From: Roseibium denhamense
Lineage (GTDB): Bacteria; Pseudomonadota; Alphaproteobacteria; Rhizobiales; Stappiaceae
Reading direction: 5' to 3'
Assembly (NCBI RefSeq): GCF_009711415.1
Contig: NZ_SMLZ01000091.1
Location: 1 to 60,342, forward strand
Length of the DNA: 60,342 bases
The position numbers were made by a program, and so were the translations under genes. Positions 30,031 to 38,567 of this stretch are shown here, one piece after another; the first letter of the stretch is position 1, and every line of letters starts with the position of its first letter. The notes under the pieces were generated by a model, which made no database searches, had not been told where the DNA came from, and was given only the letters and a program-made list of their open reading frames with translations.

Positions 30031-30711
30031 ATGTATCTGATCATATTCGATGTCGATGGCACTCTGGTCGACAGCCAGGATACGATTTTCCATGGCCTCA
30101 CGGTTGGTTTTGACGCCGTAGGCTTGCTGATGCCGGATCGGAAAACGGCGCTCTCCATTGTCGGCCTCTCCCTTGAAGAGGCCTTTCTCAATCTTGTCGG
30201 TCCTAAGCACGCCGATAAGGTACCTGTCATGGCCGAGGCTTACCGGCAGTCAAAGGTCGCGCGCCGGATGTCCGGCGAGGACAGGGATCCGCTCTACCCG
30301 GGTGCCAAAGAGGCAATTGAACGTCTTCATGCCATGGACGATGTCTTGCTCGGCATTGCCACAGGCAAGGCGCGGCGCGGCGTGAACCATGTACTGGATT
30401 GCCATGACCTGCATGGCCGGTTCATGACGATACAAACAGCTGACACATCGCCTTCCAAACCGCATCCCGACATGGTGCTGCGCGCCATGGCAGAGGCCGG
30501 TGTGGACCCTCACCGGACTGCCGTTATAGGCGATACGGGATTTGACATGGCAATGGCCAAGTCTGCAGGGGCGCATGCGGTCGGTGTCACCTGGGGATAC
30601 CATGAGCGTGCCCGTCTGGAAGAAGGCGGCGCAGACCGGATTGTTGATCAATTCCATCAGCTCGATGCTGCGCTTGATCAACTTCTAATTAACGACAAGG
30701 AAACAGTCTGA
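30031..30711 (+). CDS. HAD-superfamily hydrolase (phosphoglycolate-phosphatase-like)
   Basis: This 226-residue HAD-IA protein has motif I FDVDGTLVDSQD, motif II-region GIATGKARRGV, motif III Lys in PSKPHPDM and motif IV GDTGFDMAMAKSAG. All catalytic residues are present. The substrate is unknown. The ATG at 30031 sits right at motif I; longer starts have no homology. The stop overlaps the ATP12 start (TGATG), a pairing typical of Rhizobiales. Confidence 0.9.
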   Translation: MYLIIFDVDGTLVDSQDTIFHGLTVGFDAVGLLMPDRKTALSIVGLSLEEAFLNLVGPKHADKVPVMAEAYRQSKVARRMSGEDRDPLYPGAKEAIERLHAMDDVLLGIATGKARRGVNHVLDCHDLHGRFMTIQTADTSPSKPHPDMVLRAMAEAGVDPHRTAVIGDTGFDMAMAKSAGAHAVGVTWGYHERARLEEGGADRIVDQFHQLDAALDQLLINDKETV

Positions 30712-31484
30712 TGCGTGATTTTCTTGAGACTTTGCATGAGGACGCTGCAAAGGACCCGGAGCAGCGCGCCAGGGAACTTTCCAAGCGCGAATTGCCCAAG
30801 CGGTTCTACAAGCAGGCCGTCGCGGTTGCCATGGACGGCGGGCATGCCGTTCATCTGGATGGCCGTCCGGTCAAGACGCCGGCAAGGGCAACGCTTCTGC
30901 TGCCAAACGAGGTTCTGGGCATGGCGGTCGCCGCCGAATGGGAGGCGCAGGAGAAGGAAGTAAATCCCGCAGCCATGCCGTTGACGCGGATCGCCAATTC
31001 CGCGCAAGACGCTGTCTCGGTCCGGTTCGACGAGGTGGCTGATGATGTGACCAAGTTTGCCGGAAATGATGCGCTTTGCTACCGGGCGGACGAACCGGAG
31101 AGCCTTGTTGAGGCGCAGCGCCAGACGTGGGATCCGGTTGTCGAATGGGCGGGCGATCTTCTTGGAGGCCGGTTTGTGCTCATCGAAGGCATCATGCACA
31201 AGCCGCAGCCGGAGGCGCTTCTTTCGGCCTGCCGGGTCCGGATTTCAAACGAAAGCCCTTTGCGGCTGGCCGCCTTGCACACGGTCACCAGCCTCACCGG
31301 GTCGGCACTGCTTGCGCTTGCCCTGAAAGAAGGCCGGCTGGATGCAGACACAGTCTGGTCGGCAGCGCATGTGGAAGAGGATTTCAACATTGAGCGGTGG
31401 GGCAAAGACGCCGAGGCGCAACAGATCCGCACCTACAAGCGCAAGGAATTCGACGCGGCAGCATTCATCTTGAGAAACGGTTGA
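30711..31484 (+). CDS. ATP12 family F1-ATPase assembly chaperone
   Basis: This 257-residue protein shows the ATP12 pattern: KRFYKQAVAVAMDGGHAVHLDGRPVKTPAR near residue 25 (cited in part), then MPLTRIANSAQD and LCYRADEPESLVEAQRQTWDPV. ATP12 binds the alpha subunit during F1 assembly in mitochondria; bacterial homologues are largely confined to alphaproteobacteria. It is coupled to the upstream HAD gene. Confidence 0.92.
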   Translation: MRDFLETLHEDAAKDPEQRARELSKRELPKRFYKQAVAVAMDGGHAVHLDGRPVKTPARATLLLPNEVLGMAVAAEWEAQEKEVNPAAMPLTRIANSAQDAVSVRFDEVADDVTKFAGNDALCYRADEPESLVEAQRQTWDPVVEWAGDLLGGRFVLIEGIMHKPQPEALLSACRVRISNESPLRLAALHTVTSLTGSALLALALKEGRLDADTVWSAAHVEEDFNIERWGKDAEAQQIRTYKRKEFDAAAFILRNG

Positions 31485-31610
31485 TGGCTGTTAAGGGGAC
31501 TAACCCCGTGTTTCATTTTTACAACAGGTCTTAATAAATTATTAACTGTCGCTTACCTTAGGTGACGCTTCCTGCATTATGCATCTTTGAATAGAAATTT
31601 GGAGGGGCAA

Positions 31611-32525
31611 ATGCGGAATACGGCGGTATTGTTATGCGTGGTTTTTGGAAGCTGCTCACATCATCCCTTGGTTGAAGATGTTACAATCGACTCTTTTCAG
31701 ATTATGCAAAAAATTAGATGTGAGACAGTGGACGCACTGGAAGACATCATTGTTCAGCAATTGAAAACCGGTGGTGCCGATGAAATTGCCTTGGCACAGA
31801 GAATTGAGAGAAACGAAGTAGAAGTAGCAGATATCTCGATTGGATCGCTGCCAAGAAACCTTCAGGGTGCATGGAAAGCCTACGAAGATACGGTGCTTGC
31901 ATTTGCATTCAGGTTTTTTGTCCAGGAGACAAACGGTGCAAACGGGGAACTGAAATTTTCATTTCCATTTACCGATGGCACTCTCGGCCTGACAATTGGA
32001 ACAGAAAACGGTCTTCAGCGCATCGGTGAGCGGAAGTTCACGATTGCGGAAACAGTTAGCGAACTCAGCAACGAAGTCGACTGTTCGGACACCAGCAAAA
32101 AACAAGGCGGCAATATCTTTTATCCGATTTCAGGTGAAATCGGGATGTATGAAGTTCTGAATACGTTTTTCAACATCAGCCGCAGCGTAACTACTGTAAA
32201 TGCCTATACCGATAGGATCGAGTTTACGACCACGATAAGTGGCAGCGTTTCGCCTTCGATTGAACTCAGCAGAGCGGACCTGACAAATGCCAGCGCCAAG
32301 GTATCGGCGGGACGCGTAGATACGCATCAGCTCTTGTTCACTGTCGACGTGGACGATGGGAAAAGCTTTCAGGTTATCAATCGCGAACAGATTTTGCGCC
32401 TTCCGTCTCCGAGCCGTGCATCAACGGAAAACAGAAAGGCGCGGGCAATACGCACACTCGAGCAGGAACAGTTCCTGATAAACAATGATGAGGTTAAAAA
32501 CATCATCTTGAGCAATCCTCAGTAA
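31611..32525 (+). CDS. Putative lipoprotein of unknown function
   Basis: This frame encodes 304 residues beginning MRNTAVLLCVVFGSCSHH, a short hydrophobic leader with a lipobox-like FGSC. The mature part is rich in Asn/Thr/Glu and beta-prone, with two Cys near the middle (IRCETVD, EVDCSDTS). I do not recognise the family. The ATG at 31611 follows TTGGAGGGGCAA. The gene and its 120-nt upstream region are visibly more AT-rich than the flanking ATP12 and mgtE genes, suggesting recent acquisition. It is convergent with mgtE, 8 nt apart. Confidence 0.7.
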   Translation: MRNTAVLLCVVFGSCSHHPLVEDVTIDSFQIMQKIRCETVDALEDIIVQQLKTGGADEIALAQRIERNEVEVADISIGSLPRNLQGAWKAYEDTVLAFAFRFFVQETNGANGELKFSFPFTDGTLGLTIGTENGLQRIGERKFTIAETVSELSNEVDCSDTSKKQGGNIFYPISGEIGMYEVLNTFFNISRSVTTVNAYTDRIEFTTTISGSVSPSIELSRADLTNASAKVSAGRVDTHQLLFTVDVDDGKSFQVINREQILRLPSPSRASTENRKARAIRTLEQEQFLINNDEVKNIILSNPQ

Positions 32526-32533
32526 AGGTTTGC

Positions 32534-33958
32534 TCATCCCAGATAGAATGTTGTTGCCATCAGGAAGAAGATCAGAACACCCAGAACATCGTTCGACGAG
32601 GTGATGAAGACGCCGATGGCCATGGCCGGGTCTATGCCGATCTTGTCCAGAATAATGGGAATGGTCGCGCCGACCATGGCAGCCAAAGTGGTCACGCAGA
32701 GGAGCGAGAGAGAAGTCGCGATTGCCAGGCGGACCGGCTCTTCCAGGGGAATGAACATCGAGGCGCCGAGCACCAGGCCGCCAAGGATCGTGCCGGCAAT
32801 GGCACCGTTAAACAGCGCGGCGATTAATTCCTTGAAGAGCCGGAAAAAGATATCGCCCGACCATAGCGCGCCTGTGGCAATCCCTTGAACAGCAACGGCA
32901 GAGGCTTGCAGGCCGGCATTGCCAGCCATTGACATGGTTACGGGAATGAAGGCTGCGAGGATCGCTGCCTCCGCCAACTGATCTTCATAAGAGCCGACGA
33001 CGGTTGCTGCGACACTCGCGCCGACCAGGCCCGCCAAGAGCCAGGGCAAGCGTCCGCGTACAATCCGGAACACCGTGTCGTCCGAACGTGCTTCGGCGGA
33101 CACACCGCTCATGAGCAGCATGTCTTCATTGGCTTCATCCGATGCGATGCGGGTGAGCTGTTTCGGGGTGATCCGTCCGACAAGATGGCCATCCGGGCTG
33201 ATGACCGGCACTGTGCGCATGTCCCGCTTTCTGGCAAGGCGCAGCACTTCCTCCTGGTCCATATCAGCGGAAACCGCAATCACGTCACGGTTCATGAAAT
33301 CGCGAAGGGGAGCGTCTTTCGGCGCCAGAAGCAGCTTGCCGACTTCCACGGTTCCGGTCAGCTTTCCATCGGCGTCAGTGACATAAACGGTGAAGATCTT
33401 CCGGATCCGGTCTGCTTCGGCGCGCATCTGGCTAACGGCTTCCCCGGCCGTGCAGTCCTCGCGCAAGGCGACAAACTTGCGTGCCATTACGCGGCCGGCC
33501 GTGTCATCGGCATAGGTTCCGCGTGATCCGATGTCCTCCACGTCGGGCAAGCGTGCAATCAACTCCTCAGCGACATCGTCCGGAAACTCGTTCAGGATCT
33601 CGACCGCATCCTCCGGGTCGACCCCGGCCAGAATGTCGCGGAACTGTTCCAGCGTTGATTCTTCCATCAAGATGGAGCGGAACTCGGGACGCAGTTCGGC
33701 AATCACCTTGATAGACGGATTGGCAGGCAGCCATTTGAACAGCTTTCGGGCCTGTTTCAGGCGCAGCCGGGTTAGCAACTGCATGACATCGACCGGGTCC
33801 CAGCGTTTCAGAAGATCCACCAATTCCTGGCGTTTGCCGGCCTTGATCAAATCGCGGATGGACCGCAGGGCCTCATCGTTGGAGGCAAGTGGCTCCTGCG
33901 CCGGCTCGCGGGTCCAGGTCAAGGTTTCATCGGCGAGGGCGGCACTGGATTGGTTCAT
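32534..33958 (-). CDS. mgtE: Magnesium transporter MgtE (copy 1)
   Basis: This 474-residue protein has an MgtE N-terminal Mg-sensing domain (about 40-145), two CBS domains (about 150-275) and five TM helices (about 300-474). The TM5 pore block reads IGIDPAMAIGVFITSSNDVLG, where canonical MgtE has VTTxxDxxG; the Asp is kept. It is a Mg2+ (possibly Co2+) channel of the inner membrane. A second mgtE lies at 54990-56405, with a more canonical TM5. Confidence 0.92.
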   Translation of the reverse strand: MNQSSAALADETLTWTREPAQEPLASNDEALRSIRDLIKAGKRQELVDLLKRWDPVDVMQLLTRLRLKQARKLFKWLPANPSIKVIAELRPEFRSILMEESTLEQFRDILAGVDPEDAVEILNEFPDDVAEELIARLPDVEDIGSRGTYADDTAGRVMARKFVALREDCTAGEAVSQMRAEADRIRKIFTVYVTDADGKLTGTVEVGKLLLAPKDAPLRDFMNRDVIAVSADMDQEEVLRLARKRDMRTVPVISPDGHLVGRITPKQLTRIASDEANEDMLLMSGVSAEARSDDTVFRIVRGRLPWLLAGLVGASVAATVVGSYEDQLAEAAILAAFIPVTMSMAGNAGLQASAVAVQGIATGALWSGDIFFRLFKELIAALFNGAIAGTILGGLVLGASMFIPLEEPVRLAIATSLSLLCVTTLAAMVGATIPIILDKIGIDPAMAIGVFITSSNDVLGVLIFFLMATTFYLG

Positions 33959-34052
33959 GAGACGTGGGCTCCTGAAAGGCCGGACCGCTTCGAGATCAGC
34001 GGGCAGTAAATCGGGACCGACTTGCCGCCCAAAGCTGGTCGATTATTGACTG

Positions 34053-34098
34053 GCCGAGCATCATTTGGCGTTTCGGACTAAACGCCCGATGCTCTAAT
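34053..34098 (-). repeat. Dispersed intergenic palindrome, copy 2
   Basis: The reverse complement reads TTAGAGCATCGGGCGTTT, a short loop, then GAAACGCC..ATGATGCTCGG. It aligns with copies at 28146-28188 and 56488-56532. It lies between mgtE copy 1 and the Anbu gene, both on the minus strand. Confidence 0.75.
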
Positions 34099-34158
34099 TG
34101 AAATATATGTCATTCCGCTGAACCCGGAACGGGTCATCAAGCGAATAGAGGCAGCGGT

Positions 34159-34890
34159 TCAAACGTCAAACTCATCCAGGTCCGCGAAGGCTTCCCGCAA
34201 TTTATCCGACCAGCCGCGAGACAGCTTTTGGAAATAGGGATCGTCCTGATCGATCCGGACCTGCCGTTCGGTAGAGAAACTGTCTGTGTTATAAAGCAGC
34301 ATGTCGATCGGCATTCCGACCGACAGGTTGGATCGCAAGGTGGAGTCAAACGACAACAGAACCAGCTTCGCCGCCTCGCCAAGGCGCATGTCGGATCGTG
34401 TCACACGATCGAGTATGGGTTTGCCGTACTTGTGTTCGCCAATCTGCAGAAACGGTGTATCGGACGAGACTTCAATGAAATTGCCGGCGGCGTAAACCTG
34501 AAACAACCTCGGTTCTTCGCCCTTGATCTGGCCGCCCAGAATGAAGGTGACGAAGAAGTTTTCGGCACTGGCTGCCAGGGCTTCGCCGTCAATTGTTTTC
34601 ACTTCGCGCACAGCGCTGCCAACCAAGCGGGCGACCTGGAACATGGTTTTGGCGGTCATAACCGTCACCCGGTCACTCTCACCAGAGGTGATATGTTCGC
34701 TGATGAGCGACACGACGGCCTGGGTAACCGCCAGGTTTCCTGAAGACAGCAATGTGATGACCCGCTCGCCGGGCTCTTCCCAAACGTGCAGTTTTTTGAA
34801 TGTCGAAATGTTGTCAACACCGGCGTTGGTCCGGGTGTCGGACGCAAACAGCAGTCCGCGGTCCAGTTTTAATCCGACGCAATAGGTCAT
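34159..34890 (-). CDS. Anbu-type proteasome-like peptidase
   Basis: This 243-residue Ntn-hydrolase starts MTYCVGLKLDRGLLFASDTRTNAG. If Met is removed, Thr1, Asp17 and Lys32/33 (FKKLHVW) match the proteasome/HslV catalytic set. The rest follows Anbu (ancestral beta subunit): TLLSSGNLAVTQAV, then GEHKYGKPILDRV. Anbu forms helical or ring assemblies, and its substrates are not settled. It is the last gene of a minus-strand run with ATP-grasp, alpha-E and transglutaminase genes, the association predicted for peptide tagging and turnover. Confidence 0.92.
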   Translation of the reverse strand: MTYCVGLKLDRGLLFASDTRTNAGVDNISTFKKLHVWEEPGERVITLLSSGNLAVTQAVVSLISEHITSGESDRVTVMTAKTMFQVARLVGSAVREVKTIDGEALAASAENFFVTFILGGQIKGEEPRLFQVYAAGNFIEVSSDTPFLQIGEHKYGKPILDRVTRSDMRLGEAAKLVLLSFDSTLRSNLSVGMPIDMLLYNTDSFSTERQVRIDQDDPYFQKLSRGWSDKLREAFADLDEFDV

Positions 34891-34968
34891 CTAACAGCCC
34901 CTGAGATGCATTCCGGCGGATGCCGGCGCCCACCAGTGAACTCCAGCCTCGCGACCAACCGATGACAG

Positions 34969-35799
34969 CTACTGCTGCTGCTGCTGTTGCAGTGCAGCCT
35001 GAACGACATCGACCTCGACCTGAAGGTTCTCTTCCAGGCCGCCAAACCGGATTCCCCTGATTGGAGCAGCGGAACGCGAATCCAGGCCGGTCGTCAAGCG
35101 GATATAGCGGTCAGTCGGGCACATTGCGTTGGAAATGTCGAAACCAGTCCATCCGAGACCGTCGATCAGAACCTCAGCCCAGGCGTGATGGGCTTCAGAC
35201 TCCTGCTCATCCTCCAGCAAAAGATAGCCTGAAACATAGCGCGCAGGCACGCCGATGGACCGTGCGGCTGCAATAAAGATATGCGTATGATCTTGACAAA
35301 CGCCTTCGCCAGCGGCGAGGGCGGCTGTTGCGGTGGCATGGGTTTCGGTCACGCCAACCTTGTAGTCTACCTTGTCCCGGATGGCATGCATCAAGGCATG
35401 AAAGCCTGCGATCTTGTCGTGAGTGTCAGCATGGGCTGCGAGTTTGCGAATGGCCTGGTTGGCATGAGTGAGGGGCGTCACGCGCGTGTAGAGCCGCGCT
35501 GGAACGCCGGTGCCGTTTTCATGTCCGAGAACACCGCTGGTATCGTTGGTGTCAACAACGCCATGGGCCGTAATCTCGACCTCTTCGATAAGATCGCCGC
35601 TGCCACCGGACACCATATGCACCCGGTTGCCGAAAGCGTCCTGATAGGTCGTGGCCCGTTCTATGCCCGGGGTAACAATTGTCCACTCGATAACCGATTG
35701 CGCTGGACCATCGACTGGTGTCAGCCGCAATTGTTGCATGGCATTTGCCAGGGGAGTGTCATAGCGGTAACGGGTTGTGTGACGAATGGATAATCGCAT
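34969..35799 (-). CDS. Transglutaminase-like cysteine peptidase with poly-Gln tail
   Basis: This 276-residue protein has a Bact_transglu_N-type N-terminus (MRLSIRHTTRYRYDTPLANAM) and a transglutaminase core. The triad is Cys168 (GEGVCQDHTH), His205 (EAHHAWAEV) and Asp221 (GFDISNAM). The family can act as peptidase or amide-bond former; here it is part of the Anbu/ATP-grasp cluster. The ATG at 35799 lies 13 nt after the alpha-E stop. The protein ends in six Gln residues encoded by a (CAG)5-type repeat, which is unusual. Confidence 0.9.
   Translation of the reverse strand: MRLSIRHTTRYRYDTPLANAMQQLRLTPVDGPAQSVIEWTIVTPGIERATTYQDAFGNRVHMVSGGSGDLIEEVEITAHGVVDTNDTSGVLGHENGTGVPARLYTRVTPLTHANQAIRKLAAHADTHDKIAGFHALMHAIRDKVDYKVGVTETHATATAALAAGEGVCQDHTHIFIAAARSIGVPARYVSGYLLLEDEQESEAHHAWAEVLIDGLGWTGFDISNAMCPTDRYIRLTTGLDSRSAAPIRGIRFGGLEENLQVEVDVVQAALQQQQQQ
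34972..34986 (+). repeat. (CTG)5 trinucleotide repeat
   Basis: Five perfect CTG units lie at the 3' end of the transglutaminase gene, read as CAG (Gln) on the coding strand. They sit directly before the stop, so slippage would change tail length without breaking the enzyme. Confidence 0.85.
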
Positions 35800-35812
35800 G
35801 CAGCACCTGAAT

Positions 35813-36763
35813 TTACGCGAAATTGTAGTCTTCGCAGAGCATGTGGGCGAATTGGTTGTTGCGGCCCGTGAAGTCGGTGAGAAACTCGTGAAGACCTTGC
35901 TGGTAGATCTCACGCATCTCCATCTTGGAAAGGTCGGCGCAAATCTCCTTTGCCAGCTCAAGGCTCGGTTCGCTTGCCCCGTATATTGTGGCAAGATCAT
36001 CGGCCGTATCAGCAATCCAATCATAGCAGTGTGATAATGAGCGCGGCATTTCCGTCCTGAGGATCAAAAACTCGGCGATATTGAAGGCTTTCAAACGGGC
36101 ATCCGGATAAGCGAAACGGTAGCTGCGGCGCCCGGAAAGCGCTCTTAGGATTGCCGACCATTGGTACCGGTCAAGATTTCCGTCATCGACCACATCACTG
36201 TCGGGCAGTAGGACCCAATATTGAGTGTTCAATATACGGGCAGTGTTGTCGGCCCTTTCAACGAAATTACCCATCTGGCTGAAGCAATAGCCGTCATTCC
36301 GCAGGACGGTGTTCAACAATGCGCCGCGAAAAAGATGGGCCCTCTGATTGACCCAGGCAAGGAAATCCGGCAACCGGTCCGGCGTCACCGATTGAGGGGT
36401 GTGCTCACAGAAGTCGATCCATGTTGTGTTGATCGCTTCCCACAGTTCCGCCGTCAAGCTCGTGCGCACAGCGCGCGCGTTATTGCGGGCCAGCTCCAGG
36501 CTGTTGCGCACACTCGAAGGATTGTCCTTTGAGAACACCATGTAATTTGTAAGGTTGCGGGTGTTGAGTTCCTCATACTTCTGCCTGAAACCGTCCAGGC
36601 AGCCAGAGCAGGACAGTGCGAATTGCCAATGCGTGCCGTCGGCCTGCCCCGTGTGGGACATGATCGCCCCTCGATAGCCAACTTCCAGGAGGCGGGCGAC
36701 GTTTTGAGCCCTTTCATGATACCGGGACATCCAAAACAATGAAGATGCAGTTCTTCCAAGCAT
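35813..36763 (-). CDS. Alpha-E domain protein (DUF403)
   Basis: This 316-residue all-helical protein starts MLGRTASSLFWMSRYHERAQN, the alpha-E/DUF403 N-terminus. It contains ERADNTARILNTQYW and DRYQWSAILRALSG. Alpha-E proteins occur with circularly permuted ATP-grasp and transglutaminase genes, and are thought to help make or process small peptides. The ATG at 36763 follows AAGGCTGATT. It lies 8 nt after the ATP-grasp stop, so the genes are probably co-translated. Confidence 0.92.
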   Translation of the reverse strand: MLGRTASSLFWMSRYHERAQNVARLLEVGYRGAIMSHTGQADGTHWQFALSCSGCLDGFRQKYEELNTRNLTNYMVFSKDNPSSVRNSLELARNNARAVRTSLTAELWEAINTTWIDFCEHTPQSVTPDRLPDFLAWVNQRAHLFRGALLNTVLRNDGYCFSQMGNFVERADNTARILNTQYWVLLPDSDVVDDGNLDRYQWSAILRALSGRRSYRFAYPDARLKAFNIAEFLILRTEMPRSLSHCYDWIADTADDLATIYGASEPSLELAKEICADLSKMEMREIYQQGLHEFLTDFTGRNNQFAHMLCEDYNFA

Positions 36764-36771
36764 AATCAGCC

Positions 36772-38196
36772 TTAATCCTCGAGCACCCAAGTGTCTTTTG
36801 TTCCGCCGCCCTGGCTGGAATTCACAACCAGCGAGCCTTTCTTGAGCGCCACGCGAGTGAGCCCTCCGGGGGTGATGCGCACCTGGTCACCAATCAGCAC
36901 GAACGGCCGCAGATCGACGTGGCGGGGTGCAATCCCGGAGGCGACATGGGTCGGGCATGCAGACAAGGCCAGCGTCGGCTGGGCGATGTAGTTGCTCGGA
37001 TTTGCTTCCAGAATTTTCTTGAACTCGGCGATTTCCCGTTTTGAGGCCGTGGGGCCGATCAGCATGCCGTAGCCGCCCGATCCGTGGACTTCCTTGACCA
37101 CGATGTCTTCGAGATTATCGAGAACGTAAGCCAGATCATCGGTCCGGGAGCAGTTCCAGGTCGGCACGTTGTTCAAGATTGGCTTTTGGCCGGTATAGAA
37201 CTCGATGATGTCCGGAACATAGGCATAGATCGCCTTGTCATCGGCAATACCGGTTCCAGGCGCATTGCAGATCGTCACGTTTCCTGCCCGGTAGGCATCG
37301 AACAGTCCCGGCACCCCAAGCATGCTGTCGGGATTGAAGGTAAGGGGATCCAGGAACGCGTCGTCAATGCGCCGGTAGATCACGTCGACCTGTTTGGGCT
37401 CGCGTGTCGTGCGCATGAACACCTTGCCGGAATCGACGAACAGATCCGGCCCCTCAACCAGCTCGACGCCCATGGAATCGGCGAGAAACGCATGTTCGAA
37501 ATAGGCAGAGTTGTAGATGCCGGGCGTCATCACAACGATGGTCTGGTCAGACTTCGCCGGATCGGGTGTCACACTCTCCAGCGTCTGGCGGAGCAGTTCC
37601 GGGTACTGTTCGACAGCTGCGACTCGGTGAGTCTGAAAGAGCTCTGGAAACAGCCGCATCATCGTTTCGCGGTTCTCCATCATGTAGGAGACGCCGGAGG
37701 GGGTGCGGGTATTGTCTTCCAGCACGTAAAATTCGTCTGCCGACACCCGTACCAGATCAGTCCCGATGATGTGGGAATAGACTTTGCGCGCCGGAGTGAA
37801 GCCGACCATTTCCGGAAGGAACGCTTCGTTCTGCAGGATCAAATTCGCCGGGATCCGGCCAGCCCGCAATATCTCCTGCCGGTGATAAATGTCGTGCAGA
37901 AAAGCGTTGAGAGCCCGGACCCTTTGATCGATCCCTGCCGATAAGCGACGCCATTCGCTTGCTGAAATGATCCGTGGGATCGGATCGAACGGAATAAGGC
38001 GTTCGGTCGCTTCTTCCGCGCCATAAACGGCGAAAGTGATCCCGAGGCGCCGGAAGACCGTTTCCGCGTCCCGGCTTTTTTTGGTCAGGAAATTTGAGGG
38101 TTTGTCCTCAAGCCATTGGGAAAGCCTCGCATACATTTCCCGTGGTGCGCCGTTTTCGTCCAACATCTCGTTGAAGAAGGTACGCGTGTCTGACAT
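36772..38196 (-). CDS. Circularly permuted ATP-grasp peptide ligase-like protein
   Basis: This 474-residue protein starts MSDTRTFFNEMLDENGAPREMY and has the CP_ATPgrasp blocks SRTPSGVSY-like TRTPSGVSYMMENRE, then GIYNSAYFEHAFLA, DVIYRRIDDAF and VKEVHGSGGYGMLIGP. The C-terminus has RPFVLIGDQVRITPGGLTRVAL. The predicted role is ATP-dependent carboxylate-amine ligation. The ATG at 38196 is preceded by a GGGGGG tract two bases away. It is the first gene of the cluster and is divergent from pccB. Confidence 0.92.
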   Translation of the reverse strand: MSDTRTFFNEMLDENGAPREMYARLSQWLEDKPSNFLTKKSRDAETVFRRLGITFAVYGAEEATERLIPFDPIPRIISASEWRRLSAGIDQRVRALNAFLHDIYHRQEILRAGRIPANLILQNEAFLPEMVGFTPARKVYSHIIGTDLVRVSADEFYVLEDNTRTPSGVSYMMENRETMMRLFPELFQTHRVAAVEQYPELLRQTLESVTPDPAKSDQTIVVMTPGIYNSAYFEHAFLADSMGVELVEGPDLFVDSGKVFMRTTREPKQVDVIYRRIDDAFLDPLTFNPDSMLGVPGLFDAYRAGNVTICNAPGTGIADDKAIYAYVPDIIEFYTGQKPILNNVPTWNCSRTDDLAYVLDNLEDIVVKEVHGSGGYGMLIGPTASKREIAEFKKILEANPSNYIAQPTLALSACPTHVASGIAPRHVDLRPFVLIGDQVRITPGGLTRVALKKGSLVVNSSQGGGTKDTWVLED

Positions 38197-38567
38197 TGCC
38201 CCCCCATTCTGCTTACCTTTTCTATCGATGCAAACATGGCAGGAGCTGAAAAACAACCCAAGGTCAATCTATTGGCGGTCCTCGCCAAAAAAATAGGCAA
38301 TTTAGCCCCTAGATGTTTTGTTGCTAGAATTGGCTTGGCCGCAGCGTTGGCAGGATGCGGATCGCGCTGTCTTAACCGCTTTGTGTGCGGTGCTTCAACG
38401 GCCGTTGTGATCGGCGCGGGGCCATATGTTCAAAATCCCGGCACTGAAATGTAGTCCTATTTAACGGGGCAGGGCGCAGCGGCTCGGCATGCGTTCACCC
38501 TTGTGCTGACTTTCAGGATCCGCGCCTGCATGCTACCAGCACTAGAGAATATGTTTGGGAGGACCTT
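38197..38567. other. 371-nt divergent intergenic region, Anbu cluster / pccB
   Basis: This region holds the divergent promoters of the ATP-grasp gene and pccB. It includes a TTGGCG / CGCCAA inverted repeat (about 38271-38289) next to an A-run, and AGGAGGACCTT-like ribosome-binding sequence at the pccB end. I see no convincing gene in it. Confidence 0.5.

Noticed and set aside
38236..38454. Plus-strand 72-codon frame in the Anbu cluster / pccB intergenic region
   Set aside because: No ribosome-binding site, odd composition and no recognisable features; it covers the presumed divergent promoters.
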